DNA of 64,000 nucleotides, from positions 372,001 to 436,000 of the forward strand of contig NZ_FTOC01000001.1 of NCBI RefSeq assembly GCF_900156645.1, written 5' to 3'. The position numbers and the translations under genes are program-made. Below are positions 18,685 to 27,517 of this stretch, piece by piece (within the stretch, counting starts at the first letter, position 1; every line of letters begins with the position of its first letter). The notes under the pieces are model-generated. The model ran no database searches, had not been told where the DNA came from, and saw only the letters and a program-made list of their open reading frames with translations. Source of the DNA: Salimicrobium flavidum. Lineage in GTDB: Bacteria; Bacillota; Bacilli; Bacillales; Halobacillaceae.

Positions 18685-19425
18685 TCATCCACCTTCTCTC
18701 GCCATTTCGATAATCGCTTCACGAATCAGCGCGAGCTGACTGTCTATACTTGCATCAACCCTTCCAAAAGGAGACTCTATATAGCACTGCTCAGGATCTT
18801 CGAATTGCTTCACATATACATAGATTTGCGCTTGGCCGTCCAGCATTTTGCTGAGTTCTTCCCGATAAGAAGAGATTTCTTCAAAATAGTCCTGGTGTAC
18901 ATAAATAGAAATCTTCGACTGTTCCGTCACTTCTTTCACAGCTTCAGCGACAAGAAAGCGGAATTGCTCCGGGTTGCCTTCCAAAGAACGGCCAAGTATA
19001 CTTTTTCCTGCCTGCATGGCGATATCTAATATATCCTTCTCAGCATCTGATATCGTTTGATTATACACTTCATCCGCCTGACGAATGACCTCGTTCATCT
19101 GTTCGATTTTAGAAGCATACAGAGCCTCTCCGTTCTCGAGCCCTTGAGCGTATCCCTCTTCGTATCCTTCATTTTTCGCCTGTTCCCTTAATTGCTTCTT
19201 CTCTTCTTCCCATGCTTTTTTTTCCTTGTTTATCTGTTCGTTCGTTTCCTGAAGCAAGTGTTCCGCCTGTTGTTTAGTTTCCTGGAAATAACGCTCGGCC
19301 TCCAGTTTTTCAGTCTGGACTTCTTCTTTCTTCTGCTCGAGAACATCCTTCTCAGGCCCCGTGTATTCTTGCCCTTTAGAAGACAAGGGACGTATTGGTA
19401 TCAGTCGTTTAGACAATGATATCAT
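18685..19425 (-). CDS. fliH: Flagellar export stator FliH
   Basis: FliH holds and regulates the ATPase FliI and links it to the C ring. A long Glu/Lys/Gln-rich coiled coil covers about residues 25-125, including the ANEGYEEGYAQGLENGE glycine-repeat stretch. A conserved C-terminal FliI-binding domain follows. The ATG at 19425 (246 aa) follows GGAGGAGGGG. The in-frame GTG four codons earlier is part of that SD. The gene overlaps the fliG 3' end by 17 bp. Confidence 0.93.
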   Translation of the reverse strand: MISLSKRLIPIRPLSSKGQEYTGPEKDVLEQKKEEVQTEKLEAERYFQETKQQAEHLLQETNEQINKEKKAWEEEKKQLREQAKNEGYEEGYAQGLENGEALYASKIEQMNEVIRQADEVYNQTISDAEKDILDIAMQAGKSILGRSLEGNPEQFRFLVAEAVKEVTEQSKISIYVHQDYFEEISSYREELSKMLDGQAQIYVYVKQFEDPEQCYIESPFGRVDASIDSQLALIREAIIEMAREGG

Positions 19426-20416
19426 CCCCTCCTCCACGGGCGATCACGATTTCACCGATCTCTTCCAGCCTTCTTATCGTTCCGACCACTCTCATCTGTG
19501 CTTCTTCCACATCACGAAGTCGGACAGGCCCCATGAATTCCATTTCGTCTTTGAAATTGCCAACCATCCGTTCCGACATATTGCTGAAAACGACTTCCTG
19601 GACTTCATCACTCGCAACTTTGAGGGAAAGCTGCAAATCTTCATTATTGACTTCTCTGATAATCCGTTGAATCCCCCGATTATCAAGAGTGACAATATCT
19701 TCAAATACAAACATCCGTTTCTTGATTTCTTCGGCAAGTTCAGGGTCCTGAGATTCCAGAGAATCCAGTATTGTTCTTTCCGTACTACGATCCACTCCAT
19801 TCAACACTTCTACCACTGCTTCGATACCGCCTGTTTCCGTATAATCATTCGTGACAGTGGCGGATAGCTTCTTCTCGAGCACCTGTTCCACCTGATTTAT
19901 CACTTCAGGAGACGTGGAATCCATAGTAGCAATCCTTCTTGCTATATCAGCTTGAGCATCCTGAGGCAATTCAGATAAAATCTGCCCCGCTTGTGTAGCA
20001 TCGAGATATGATAAGACGAGCGCTATTGTTTGAGGATGTTCGTTCTGAATAAAGTTCAATATTTGTCCCGGATCCGCTTTTCTTGCAAAATCAAATGGTT
20101 TCACCTGCAAGGAAGACGTAAGTCTGTTAAGGATATTGGAAGCTTCATCATTGCCTACGGCTTTCTCAAGTACTTCCTTTGCGTAGGAAATCCCTCCCTG
20201 GGAAATATAATCCTGCGCTATCGCTATCTGGTGAAATTGCTCGAGTATCTCTTCTTTTTGCGATCCTTCCACCTTTTGAACAGAGGAGATTTCCAACGTG
20301 AGTTGTTCTATCTCTTCTTCACTCAAATGTTTATACACCTGAGCGGCGACGTCTGGTCCGAGAGAAATCAGTAGAGCTGCCGCTTTTTGTTTTCCTGATA
20401 ATTTACGCTGAGGCAT
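19409..20416 (-). CDS. fliG: Flagellar motor switch protein FliG
   Basis: FliG is the C-ring subunit that contacts the stator and the FliF ring. The 335-aa sequence has the N-terminal LSGKQKAAALLISLGPDVAA and the middle EHPQTIALVLSYLDATQAGQILSELP (the EHPQ motif). The C-terminal torque helix has charged residues in GPVRLRDVEEAQMRVVGTIRRLEE. A strong AGGAGGTG precedes the ATG. It follows fliF. Confidence 0.97.
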   Translation of the reverse strand: MPQRKLSGKQKAAALLISLGPDVAAQVYKHLSEEEIEQLTLEISSVQKVEGSQKEEILEQFHQIAIAQDYISQGGISYAKEVLEKAVGNDEASNILNRLTSSLQVKPFDFARKADPGQILNFIQNEHPQTIALVLSYLDATQAGQILSELPQDAQADIARRIATMDSTSPEVINQVEQVLEKKLSATVTNDYTETGGIEAVVEVLNGVDRSTERTILDSLESQDPELAEEIKKRMFVFEDIVTLDNRGIQRIIREVNNEDLQLSLKVASDEVQEVVFSNMSERMVGNFKDEMEFMGPVRLRDVEEAQMRVVGTIRRLEEIGEIVIARGGGDDIIV

Positions 20417-20428
20417 CCGGACACCTCC

Positions 20429-22021
20429 TTAATCTTCTGATATCCAGGAACGTAGTAATTTGGCAAAGTCCTCAGGGTTTTCATTCGCCATCCGTTCCAG
20501 CTGCTTTTTCTTTCTTGTTGACTCATCATCACGTTCCTCAATATCCGGTATTTCTTCTGGAACTGTCTTGGTTTGAACAACTTCTTCGTATTCTTCTTCC
20601 TCTTCCTCACGACGGCGTACCATATTGAATATTAGAATAATAACGACCAGAAGCAACACGCCCCCTGCTATGTATACCCAAAACGGTAGACCTGCGGTTT
20701 CGTTATCAAATTCAGGTGTGCCCTGAAATTCCTGGAAAATTATTGACACGCTGTCATCGGGGTTAACATTCTCTTCATACTGGGTATTGATCGAAGTATT
20801 GATAATGGAATTAAGTACGTCGTCAATACCATCGGAGACTTCCTGCTGTTCCTGCTCCGTCAAATACTCAAGCTCTCCATTTTCGTCCTGGCCCCGGACT
20901 GTATCAACCGCAACCTGAATACCCAGATCACGGATTTTAAAGGGGCTCTCTTCGATGTCCCTATAAATTCTATTGAACTCATTATTGATCGTTTCTTCAG
21001 TCATTTCATAATTGTCTGGGGCACCTTCTTCACCGGCAGGGTAATTTTGTATATCCTCATCCCCAGCTCCTACTACCCCTTCAGGAACGCCCCCGGTATA
21101 CGCTTCTTCTATTCTTTCGATACTTACCGGCAATCCTTCCATTTCTTCGGGGTCTACAGGCTCCACCAGCTCTTCTCTTCGGTTTTCTTTCGTGAAATCG
21201 ATATCAGCTGTTACTGTGGTAACTGCTTTATTCGGTCCCACCATTGCACCGAGCATTTTCTGGACGCGCTGTTGAATATCGCGCTCAATCTGTTTCTTCA
21301 CTTTTTGTTGTTCCGTGTAGTCACTCGCTCCTGCCATTGAGTCCGTGTTTTCAGGATCATAATATTGGAAATTCTGATCCATGATTGCGATATTTTCATT
21401 CGTTAAATTCGGCACGGATTTTGAAGCCAGATTGTACAGGGCTTCTACTTGACCACTTTCGAGATTATATCCTGGTTCTGTATTTACAACGATGGAAGCT
21501 GAAGTGGGCTGCTGATTATCAGAGACGAAGACTTCCTCTTCCGGCATGTTAATCATCACGTTCGCTTCATTGATTCCTTCAATACTAGCCATAAGGTTGG
21601 CAAGCTCTGTCTGCATGGAGTCGAGACGGATCATATCGAATTCGTTATCCGTCATGCCCCAGGAGACGTTACTGCTGAAAAAGCCATAATCGATATTTCC
21701 GCTTTCAGGAAGACCCGCTGCCGCTAAATCAACCAACAGAGATTCAGCCTCCCCCTCAGGAACGTGGATAGTCGTTCCTCCATCAGTGATTTCATAATTC
21801 ACTCCTCGTGTATCAAGTTCAGCTTTCACCTGGCCGACTTCCTGCCTGGAAAGCTCCTGATAGAGGGGGACCATATTCGTCTTAGAAGCAAAAACACTTA
21901 CTATTACTATAATGAACAAAAGAGCAAAAATTGAACCCAGTATCAGCCCTTTCTGCCCTTTCGACCTTTTCTTCCAATAAGTAGCCAGTCTATCCTGATA
22001 GTTTTTTATTTTTTCTTTCAT
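20429..22021 (-). CDS. fliF: Flagellar MS-ring protein FliF
   Basis: FliF forms the membrane MS ring, the base of the flagellum. There is an N-terminal transmembrane helix at about residues 24-45, an extracellular ring-building domain including GTTIHVPEGEAESLLVDLAAAGLP, and a second helix at about 440-460. The acidic C-terminal tail binds FliG (RSWISED at the end). The ATG at 22021 (530 aa) follows GGGGGC. An upstream in-frame TTG gives 7 extra residues without a better SD. Confidence 0.96.
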   Translation of the reverse strand: MKEKIKNYQDRLATYWKKRSKGQKGLILGSIFALLFIIVIVSVFASKTNMVPLYQELSRQEVGQVKAELDTRGVNYEITDGGTTIHVPEGEAESLLVDLAAAGLPESGNIDYGFFSSNVSWGMTDNEFDMIRLDSMQTELANLMASIEGINEANVMINMPEEEVFVSDNQQPTSASIVVNTEPGYNLESGQVEALYNLASKSVPNLTNENIAIMDQNFQYYDPENTDSMAGASDYTEQQKVKKQIERDIQQRVQKMLGAMVGPNKAVTTVTADIDFTKENRREELVEPVDPEEMEGLPVSIERIEEAYTGGVPEGVVGAGDEDIQNYPAGEEGAPDNYEMTEETINNEFNRIYRDIEESPFKIRDLGIQVAVDTVRGQDENGELEYLTEQEQQEVSDGIDDVLNSIINTSINTQYEENVNPDDSVSIIFQEFQGTPEFDNETAGLPFWVYIAGGVLLLVVIILIFNMVRRREEEEEEYEEVVQTKTVPEEIPDIEERDDESTRKKKQLERMANENPEDFAKLLRSWISED

Positions 22022-22069
22022 AATAGCCCCCAAAAAAACCAACCGTTTATTCGTATTTAACTAATACTC

Positions 22070-22363
22070 TTACACTTGCATGCGCATAACTTCTTTATAT
22101 GCTTCAACAACCTTAGACTGAACTTCTGTTGCGGTAGTCATCATTACACTGGCCTTTTGTGAAGAGATCATTACATTATGAAGGTCATCCACTTCTCCAC
22201 GGGCTAATGCTTTCGTCATTTCATTCGATTCCACCTGCGCTTTATTCACTCCATCAATGGCATTCTTCAAACTGTCGGCAAATTTGGTATGAACCTCATT
22301 AGGTGAAGTATCATAGGTTTCACGCAGGGACATCTGGGGTAATCCATTTATAGATTGGACCAT
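22070..22363 (-). CDS. fliE: Flagellar basal-body protein FliE
   Basis: FliE joins the MS ring to the rod and is the first export substrate. The 97-aa sequence ends in the family helix DLHNVMISSQKASVMMTTATEVQSKVVEAYKEVMRMQV. It lies 16 bp after flgC and before fliF, the standard order. Confidence 0.96.
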   Translation of the reverse strand: MVQSINGLPQMSLRETYDTSPNEVHTKFADSLKNAIDGVNKAQVESNEMTKALARGEVDDLHNVMISSQKASVMMTTATEVQSKVVEAYKEVMRMQV

Positions 22364-22379
22364 AACAATACCTCCTTAA

Positions 22380-22835
22380 TCATCTTCCTATTTCGAGTGC
22401 TTTCATCATCATGTTCTTTGAAGCATTCATAGAAGTGACGTTCGCTTCATAGGAACGAGTGGCACTCATCATGTTCGTCATTTCTTTCAACGGATCGACG
22501 TTAGGCATCTGTACATAACCGTTTTCACCTGCGTCCGGATGATTCGGCTGATACACATTTTTAAAAGGCTCCTCATCTTCTATTATCCGAGTAGCCCGCA
22601 CACCTTGCCCGGGATTAGAACTCTTTCCTGTGGCCTGGTTGAGAAATGAACGGAAAGAGGATTCTTGAGGCTGGAAAGTTACCATCTTGCGACGATAAGG
22701 TTCCCATTCTCCATTTTCGTTCATAGTCGCTCGGGTGGAATCAGCATTAGCGATATTCGAAGAAGCCACATCCATTCTCAAGCGTTGAGCAGTCAATCCG
22801 CTTGCGCTATTATTGATCGAACGAAACATTTCCAT
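22380..22835 (-). CDS. flgC: Flagellar proximal rod protein FlgC
   Basis: A 151-aa rod protein. The N-terminal signature is MFRSINNSASGLTAQRLRMDVASSNIANADSTRAT and the C-terminal helix is DPLKEMTNMMSATRSYEANVTSMNASKNMMMKALEIGR. Its ATG overlaps the flgB stop (TAATG); a second ATG two codons on is also possible. Confidence 0.97.
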   Translation of the reverse strand: MEMFRSINNSASGLTAQRLRMDVASSNIANADSTRATMNENGEWEPYRRKMVTFQPQESSFRSFLNQATGKSSNPGQGVRATRIIEDEEPFKNVYQPNHPDAGENGYVQMPNVDPLKEMTNMMSATRSYEANVTSMNASKNMMMKALEIGR

Positions 22836-23221
22836 TACGCACTCCCACCCTTAATGACGCTTTCAAGAGAACGGAACTTCCCGCTCATACGATCCACCAG
22901 CGCCTGATAGTGTATTTGGTTATTGGCAAGCTCTGTCATTTCCTTGTCTATATCTACATTGTTGCCATTATGATTATATGTAGTCCCGGTACGTTCGAAC
23001 GTTTTATATCCTTTTCTGTTGTCTTCATCGAAAGGGATATGCCGTGAATCAGTCCGGTTAGCCTGTAATTCTCCGGCCAGCACATTACTGAATGATACAT
23101 CCTTCGCTTTGTAGTTAGGAGTATCTACGTTAGCTATGTTATTTGATATTGCTCTGTTTTTAGCAGTAGAATAATTCAATGAATTTTCAAGCACACTGAA
23201 CGTATCACTAAATAGCTTCAT
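22835..23221 (-). CDS. flgB: Flagellar proximal rod protein FlgB, first gene of fla/che
   Basis: A 128-aa rod protein with the conserved NYSTAKNRAISNNIANVDTPNYKAKDVSF and a C-terminal ELANNQIHYQALVDRMSGKFRSLESVI. It is the promoter-proximal gene of an operon of about 23 kb reaching cheA. It is separated from codY by a 430-bp non-coding region. GGGGTGATGAAAAT precedes the ATG. Confidence 0.97.
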   Translation of the reverse strand: MKLFSDTFSVLENSLNYSTAKNRAISNNIANVDTPNYKAKDVSFSNVLAGELQANRTDSRHIPFDEDNRKGYKTFERTGTTYNHNGNNVDIDKEMTELANNQIHYQALVDRMSGKFRSLESVIKGGSA

Positions 23222-23586
23222 ATTTTCATCACCCCAGTCATGTCTTTTTTAAAACAACCTGCACTAACAGGATTCCTCCTTGATTTGATATTGACTCTGC
23301 GTGTAAAAATTAAGACCTCATCTTAAAAGCGAATCCTCTTATCGTCATTTTCCCACAATTCTTAATAAAAATAAACATATTTTTGTAAGTTTTTTCACAA
23401 TCCTATGAGTAATAGCATCCGCGGCTTATATTAAAAAAGGCTAGATGGAAGGCTATTGTTGATATTTATCGATCTGTCTCTGTGAGCTTTTGTTTTTGAT
23501 TTTCATCCTTACGATGGAAGTTAGCCGCGAGCATGACAGCGGGCTTTCGGAAAAACCAATATAAACTTATACACGACCGCATATAA
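23222..23586 (-). promoter_or_regulatory. Upstream region of the fla/che operon
   Basis: This is most of the only gene-free stretch longer than 300 bp. It contains no plausible ORF. On the minus strand it holds a GC-containing block at about 23505-23545 with short hairpin-forming segments (CATC-GTAAG-GATG, and an imperfect AGCCcGC...GCGGCT). An AGCCGCG about 100 nt further downstream could pair alternatively with the second arm. Nearer the gene is a very AT-rich stretch (23346-23400) and a 6-bp inverted repeat TTAAGA/TCTTAA followed by T5 at about 23308-23330. The operon promoter must lie here by position, but I could not pick a convincing -35/-10 pair. Confidence 0.5.
23346..23360 (-). promoter_or_regulatory. 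Weak candidate CodY box before flgB
   Basis: AATTGTGGGAAAATG agrees at 11 of 15 positions with the known CodY motif AATTTTCWGAAAATT. CodY is encoded next door, and CodY represses fla/che in B. subtilis. Such matches are common in AT-rich DNA, so this is only a candidate. Confidence 0.25.
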
Positions 23587-23613
23587 AACCCGAACAAAAA
23601 TTTGTTCGGGTTT
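23587..23613 (-). terminator. Intrinsic terminator after codY
   Basis: A perfect inverted repeat, CCCGAACAAA/TTTGTTCGGG, is flanked by AAA and TTT. It lies about 40 bp past the codY stop. In the minus direction it ends in TTTTATAT. It separates xerC-hslVU-codY transcription from the flagellar operon. Confidence 0.85.
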
Positions 23614-23651
23614 GTATAATCAAGATTAACTTTTCGTCCCACTGTCTTCTA

Positions 23652-24431
23652 TCAGTTCGTTCTGAGTTTCTGCAATTCCACCAGGAAATTCTCGTTCAGC
23701 ACTTTGATATACGTCCCTTTCATACCAAGAGAACGGGATTCGATCACACCTGCGCTCTCCAGTTTACGAAGGGCGTTTACGATGACAGAACGAGTGATAC
23801 CTACCCGGTCAGCGATTTTACTGGCAACCAGTAATCCTTCATTGCCTTCAAGCTCTTCAAAAATATGCTCGATGGCCTCAAGCTCACTATAAGAAAGGGA
23901 GCTTATTGCCATTTGCACTACAGCTTTACTTCTGGCTTCTTCCTCGATTTCTTCAGCTTTCTCGTGAAGGATTTCCATCCCTACAACTGTCGCTCCGTAC
24001 TCCGCCAACAGGAGATCATCTTCATTGAAGTTACCATCCAGTCTGCTTAAAACCAGGGTTCCAAGACGCTGGCCTCCTCCGATAATCGGGCAGATTGTCG
24101 TTAGACCTTCTTCAAACAATTCCCTGTTCTCTTCGGGGAAGGCTGTATATTGGCTATCAATATCGAGATTCGAAGTTGTTTCCTGGATATTGAACAGACT
24201 TTCCGTGTATTCCTGCGGAAATTGACGGTTGGATAACATCGATTTCATTCGTTCGTTTTCCATTTCCTGTTTAATGGAGAACCCGAGCAGCTTACCTCTG
24301 CGGCTGACAACAAATATGTTTGCACCGATCACATCTCTCAAAGTAGCGGACATGTCGTTGAAATCCACCGATTTTCCTGTAGTGGTCTGGAGCATTGCGT
24401 TAATCTTTCTTGTACGTTCTAATAAATTCAT
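23652..24431 (-). CDS. codY: Global nutritional repressor CodY
   Basis: CodY senses branched-chain amino acids and GTP and represses stationary-phase genes. The 259-aa protein has an N-terminal GAF ligand domain (about 1-155) and a C-terminal winged helix-turn-helix near 203-225 ([31 protein letters not shown]). Length and sequence match the family. It is the last gene of xerC-hslV-hslU-codY and lies 18 bp after hslU. Confidence 0.98.
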   Translation of the reverse strand: MNLLERTRKINAMLQTTTGKSVDFNDMSATLRDVIGANIFVVSRRGKLLGFSIKQEMENERMKSMLSNRQFPQEYTESLFNIQETTSNLDIDSQYTAFPEENRELFEEGLTTICPIIGGGQRLGTLVLSRLDGNFNEDDLLLAEYGATVVGMEILHEKAEEIEEEARSKAVVQMAISSLSYSELEAIEHIFEELEGNEGLLVASKIADRVGITRSVIVNALRKLESAGVIESRSLGMKGTYIKVLNENFLVELQKLRTN

Positions 24432-24449
24432 TTCGTATTCCTCCCTGCA

Positions 24450-25847
24450 TTAAAGTATGAATCTGCTTAAATCTTTGTCGTCTACAATCGCAGACAATTT
24501 ACTATCCACGTATTGTGGAGTTATCTCGATCTCTTCCATCGTCACCTCTGGTGCTTCAAAGGAAAGGTCTTCCAGCAGTTTCTCCATGATCGTATGGAGT
24601 CTGCGGGCGCCTATATTATCCGTTTCTCTATTTACGGTGGCAGCAATTTCAGCAAGTCTTGTGACTGCATCGTCAGTGAAAGTGACTTTTATTCCTTCTG
24701 TCTCGAGCAATGCTGTATATTGTTTCAACAAAGCATTTTGCGGTTCCTTCAGAATCCTTTCGAAGTCTTCCGCCCCCAGTTTTTCAAGCTCCACACGGAT
24801 CGGAAATCTTCCCTGTAGTTCAGGAATCAGATCAGAAGGTTTAGACATATGAAAAGCTCCTGCTGCAATAAACAGGATGTGGTTTGTAGATACGGAACCA
24901 TGTTTCGTCATAATTGTCGAGCCTTCTACTATGGGAAGAATGTCCCGCTGCACGCCTTCTCTGGAAACATTCGCCTGAGAATCGCCTGTTGCGGCTACTT
25001 TATCTATTTCGTCTATAAAGATCATGCCTGAAGATTCCACTCGCTCCACAGCTTCCTGACTAACTTCGTCCGTATCAATCAGTTTTTGGGCCTCTTCTTG
25101 TGTAAGAATTTTTCTGGCATCTTTTACAGCTAACTTCCGGTTTTTTTTCTTATTCGGCATAAACTGACTGAAAGCATCTTGCATGTTCATACCCATCTGG
25201 TCCATTCCCGAGCCCTGGAACATATCAAACATTCCTGCCTGGGACTCCTCGACTTCAATAGTCACCATCTCATCTTCAAGTTCCCCGTTTTTCAGTTGAC
25301 GTTCAATGGCAGAGCGTTTAGTCACCGTTTCCTGCTCTTCGTTTCCTTCTTGTTCTTCTTCATCATCTTCTTCCTGGTTAAACAGCATCTCAAACGGATT
25401 TTTCATCGCAGAACCGGTTTTTTGCTTAGCAGAGGGGACGAGCAATTTAACGAGCCGCTTGTTCGCCTCTTCCCGGGCTTTTTCCTGCACGCCTTCCATC
25501 TTTTCTTCTTTGACGATTCTGATAGAGGCTTCTACCAGGTCACGTACCATCGACTCTACATCTCTACCTACATAACCGACTTCCGTGAACTTCGTGGCTT
25601 CCACCTTAATAAAGGGTGCGTTCGTCAATTTAGCTAATCGTCTGGCCACTTCCGTTTTCCCTACGCCGGTAGGACCGATCATAAGGATATTCTTAGGTAC
25701 GATCTCATCTCTCATCTCTTCATCCAGCTGCATTCTTCGGTATCTGTTTCGGAGAGCGACCGCCACTGACTTCTTGGCTTCTTTTTGCCCGATGATATAT
25801 TGATCAAGTTTATGGACGATACTTTGTGGTGTTAAATTGACAGACAT
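24450..25847 (-). CDS. hslU: HslU (ClpY), ATPase of the HslUV protease
   Basis: HslU is an AAA+ unfoldase that feeds substrates to HslV. The 465-aa sequence has Walker A GPTGVGKT at residues 58-65, the pore motif GYVGRD, Walker [13 protein letters not shown], and a C-terminal LSRFIL tail that docks into HslV. The inserted I domain (about 110-235) is rich in Asp/Glu. It follows hslV by 14 bp. Confidence 0.98.
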   Translation of the reverse strand: MSVNLTPQSIVHKLDQYIIGQKEAKKSVAVALRNRYRRMQLDEEMRDEIVPKNILMIGPTGVGKTEVARRLAKLTNAPFIKVEATKFTEVGYVGRDVESMVRDLVEASIRIVKEEKMEGVQEKAREEANKRLVKLLVPSAKQKTGSAMKNPFEMLFNQEEDDEEEQEGNEEQETVTKRSAIERQLKNGELEDEMVTIEVEESQAGMFDMFQGSGMDQMGMNMQDAFSQFMPNKKKNRKLAVKDARKILTQEEAQKLIDTDEVSQEAVERVESSGMIFIDEIDKVAATGDSQANVSREGVQRDILPIVEGSTIMTKHGSVSTNHILFIAAGAFHMSKPSDLIPELQGRFPIRVELEKLGAEDFERILKEPQNALLKQYTALLETEGIKVTFTDDAVTRLAEIAATVNRETDNIGARRLHTIMEKLLEDLSFEAPEVTMEEIEITPQYVDSKLSAIVDDKDLSRFIL

Positions 25848-25861
25848 ATGCTGTCCCTCCT

Positions 25862-26407
25862 TTATTCAAGCACTTCAAGTGTTAATTGATCATTCGTGAA
25901 TACGCACACTTCACCCGCTATTTCCAAAGCAGCTTCTGCAATCTCATCAGCTTCCTTCTCAGGCGCATATCGCTTAAGAGCCCGGCCCGCGCTCAATGCG
26001 AAATTCCCTCCGGAACCGATAGCCAGGATAGCGTCATCCGGTTCGATCACTTCTCCTGTACCTGACAAAAGAAACATATTATCTTTATCCATAACGATGA
26101 GCATGGCTTCAAGTTTTCGTAACATTCGATCGCCACGCCATTCTTTGGCCAGCTCTACAGCTGCTCGAGCGAGATTCCCATCAAAAGATTCCAGTTTAGC
26201 TTCGAATTTTTCGAATAATGTGAATGCATCCGCTACAGACCCTGCAAATCCGGCAAGAACCTTCCCACCGTATAACTTACGTACTTTCGTAGCTTTATGT
26301 TTCATGACCACCTGGTTCCCCAGTGTGACCTGACCATCCCCGCACATAGCACTTCTTCCATTATGCTGTACTGCGAAAATCGTCGTCGAATGGAATGTTT
26401 CTTCCAT
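25862..26407 (-). CDS. hslV: HslV (ClpQ), peptidase of the HslUV protease
   Basis: HslV is a proteasome-beta-like N-terminal nucleophile hydrolase. The ATG at 26407 follows GAGGTGA and gives 181 aa, the usual Bacillus length. The body has [26 protein letters not shown] and the catalytic-site lysine region. The N-terminus is [12 protein letters not shown]: residue 2 is Glu, whereas B. subtilis has Ser2, reported as the nucleophile, and E. coli exposes the Thr of TTI. Processing up to Thr8 or Thr9 would be needed for an E. coli-like enzyme. It lies 10 bp after xerC. Confidence 0.96.
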   Translation of the reverse strand: MEETFHSTTIFAVQHNGRSAMCGDGQVTLGNQVVMKHKATKVRKLYGGKVLAGFAGSVADAFTLFEKFEAKLESFDGNLARAAVELAKEWRGDRMLRKLEAMLIVMDKDNMFLLSGTGEVIEPDDAILAIGSGGNFALSAGRALKRYAPEKEADEIAEAALEIAGEVCVFTNDQLTLEVLE

Positions 26408-26417
26408 TTTTCTCACC

Positions 26418-27326
26418 TCATTTCCTGGCTCTTGGATGACTGTTTTCGTAAACATCCTTGAGCCTGTCTTTTGAAACATGGGTATATATTTGAGTGCTGG
26501 ATAAATGTTCATGACCCAACAATTCCTGCACCGAACGAAGATCCGCTCCTTCGTTCAAAAGATGGGTAGCAAAGGAATGTCTCATCTTGTGAGGGTGTAT
26601 GTCCACCGTCATAGATGCATTAGTCACGAGTTTATCAAGTACCACCCGAATCCCTCTCGGGGTGATAGAATTACCTCTGTTATTAAGAAAAACCTTAGAA
26701 GAAGCACTTCCACTTTTAGCTGACAGTTCTTTCCGACCGTTCTCTATATAATTCTCTAAGGCGCTCTTTGCAAACTCACCGAATGGGATGTATCGTTCTT
26801 TCCGCCCTTTCCCTGTCACCAAGATCGTTGATAAAGAAAAATCTATACGTTCCAACTCCAGGTTTGCACATTCGCTGACACGTATACCTGTACCATAAAG
26901 GAGCTCTAAAATAGCTAGGTTTCTTTGACCGAGGGGCGTAGACGTATCTGCGGATTTGAACAGTTCTTCCATTTCTTCTTCATAGAAAAACTGAGGGATG
27001 TAGTGGTTCTCCTTCGGAAGCCGCACATCCATCATAGGGCTCTTCTCTATTCCTTCTTCCCTTTCAATGAATCGGAAAAAACCCCTCAGGGAAGATAGTT
27101 TCCTCGACACCGTTCTCCTCGATAATCCATTGTCGTATAATTGCGACAAATATAAGCGAACGACTCCCATATCTATATCATCGATAGTAGAAACGACTTC
27201 TTTAAGAAGGAACTCTTGAAATTCCTCCAAGTCTCTTATATACATATGTACAGTGTGAGGAGAAGCGTTCTTTTCAATTTGTAAGTATTCTTTATACTGA
27301 CGCAGCCACTCTTTGTAACCGGTCAT
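26418..27326 (-). CDS. xerC: Tyrosine recombinase XerC (CodV)
   Basis: XerC acts with XerD at dif to resolve chromosome dimers. The 302-aa protein has an N-terminal SAM-like core-binding domain (about 1-90) and a catalytic domain with the full set of active residues: Arg149, Lys173, His246, Arg249, His272 and nucleophile Tyr281 (TQIYTH). The ATG is preceded by GAGGTGAG. It heads the operon with hslVU and codY, so it is a core Xer protein rather than a mobile-element integrase. Confidence 0.96.
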   Translation of the reverse strand: MTGYKEWLRQYKEYLQIEKNASPHTVHMYIRDLEEFQEFLLKEVVSTIDDIDMGVVRLYLSQLYDNGLSRRTVSRKLSSLRGFFRFIEREEGIEKSPMMDVRLPKENHYIPQFFYEEEMEELFKSADTSTPLGQRNLAILELLYGTGIRVSECANLELERIDFSLSTILVTGKGRKERYIPFGEFAKSALENYIENGRKELSAKSGSASSKVFLNNRGNSITPRGIRVVLDKLVTNASMTVDIHPHKMRHSFATHLLNEGADLRSVQELLGHEHLSSTQIYTHVSKDRLKDVYENSHPRARK

Positions 27327-27352
27327 ATCATCTCACCTCACAAAACGATTAA

Positions 27353-27381
27353 ATAATATCATTAGCAGTAAAGAAACACAA
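27353..27381 (-). promoter_or_regulatory. Proximal sigma-A-like promoter of xerC-hslVU-codY
   Basis: TTGTGT and TATTAT are separated by exactly 17 nt, about 30 nt upstream of the xerC ATG. The -10 is 5/6 and the -35 4/6 to consensus. Confidence 0.55.
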
Positions 27382-27449
27382 CGGTTTTCGCAAAATTGTA
27401 ACAAAATTCTGAATTGTCGCCGGCTATATACATTTTACCACAAGCGCTT

Positions 27450-27478
27450 ATTATATAGAAGCGTTCTATACCTGTCAA
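27450..27478 (-). promoter_or_regulatory. Distal sigma-A promoter of xerC-hslVU-codY
   Basis: A perfect consensus promoter: TTGACA, 17-nt spacer, TATAAT. It begins just after the topA terminator and gives a leader of about 115 nt before xerC. The symmetric octamer AAGCGCTT starts right after the -10 (27442-27449) and might bind a regulator. Confidence 0.85.
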
Positions 27479-27494
27479 CGGAAAGCGTTCATAT

Positions 27495-27516
27495 AAAAAA
27501 CCCGGCATCGCCGGGT
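27495..27516 (-). terminator. Intrinsic terminator after topA
   Basis: The stem CCCGGC/GCCGGG around a 3-nt loop is followed by six Ts in the minus direction. It starts directly at the topA stop codon. Confidence 0.92.
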
Positions 27517-27517
27517 T

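Noticed and set aside
23281-23320. Possible sigma-D promoter (GTCAATAT) near flgB
   Set aside because: The -10-like octamer agrees at 6 of 8 positions, but no TAAA element is at the right distance.
23480-23560. Possible cyclic-di-GMP riboswitch before the flagellar operon
   Set aside because: The conserved core elements (GACGCAAAGC-type and the GGTTACC receptor) are not present, so only a generic structured region is reported.
26418-27326. Phage or element integrase
   Set aside because: The tyrosine recombinase is XerC by its position with hslVU-codY and full-length similarity; no att sites or element genes are near.
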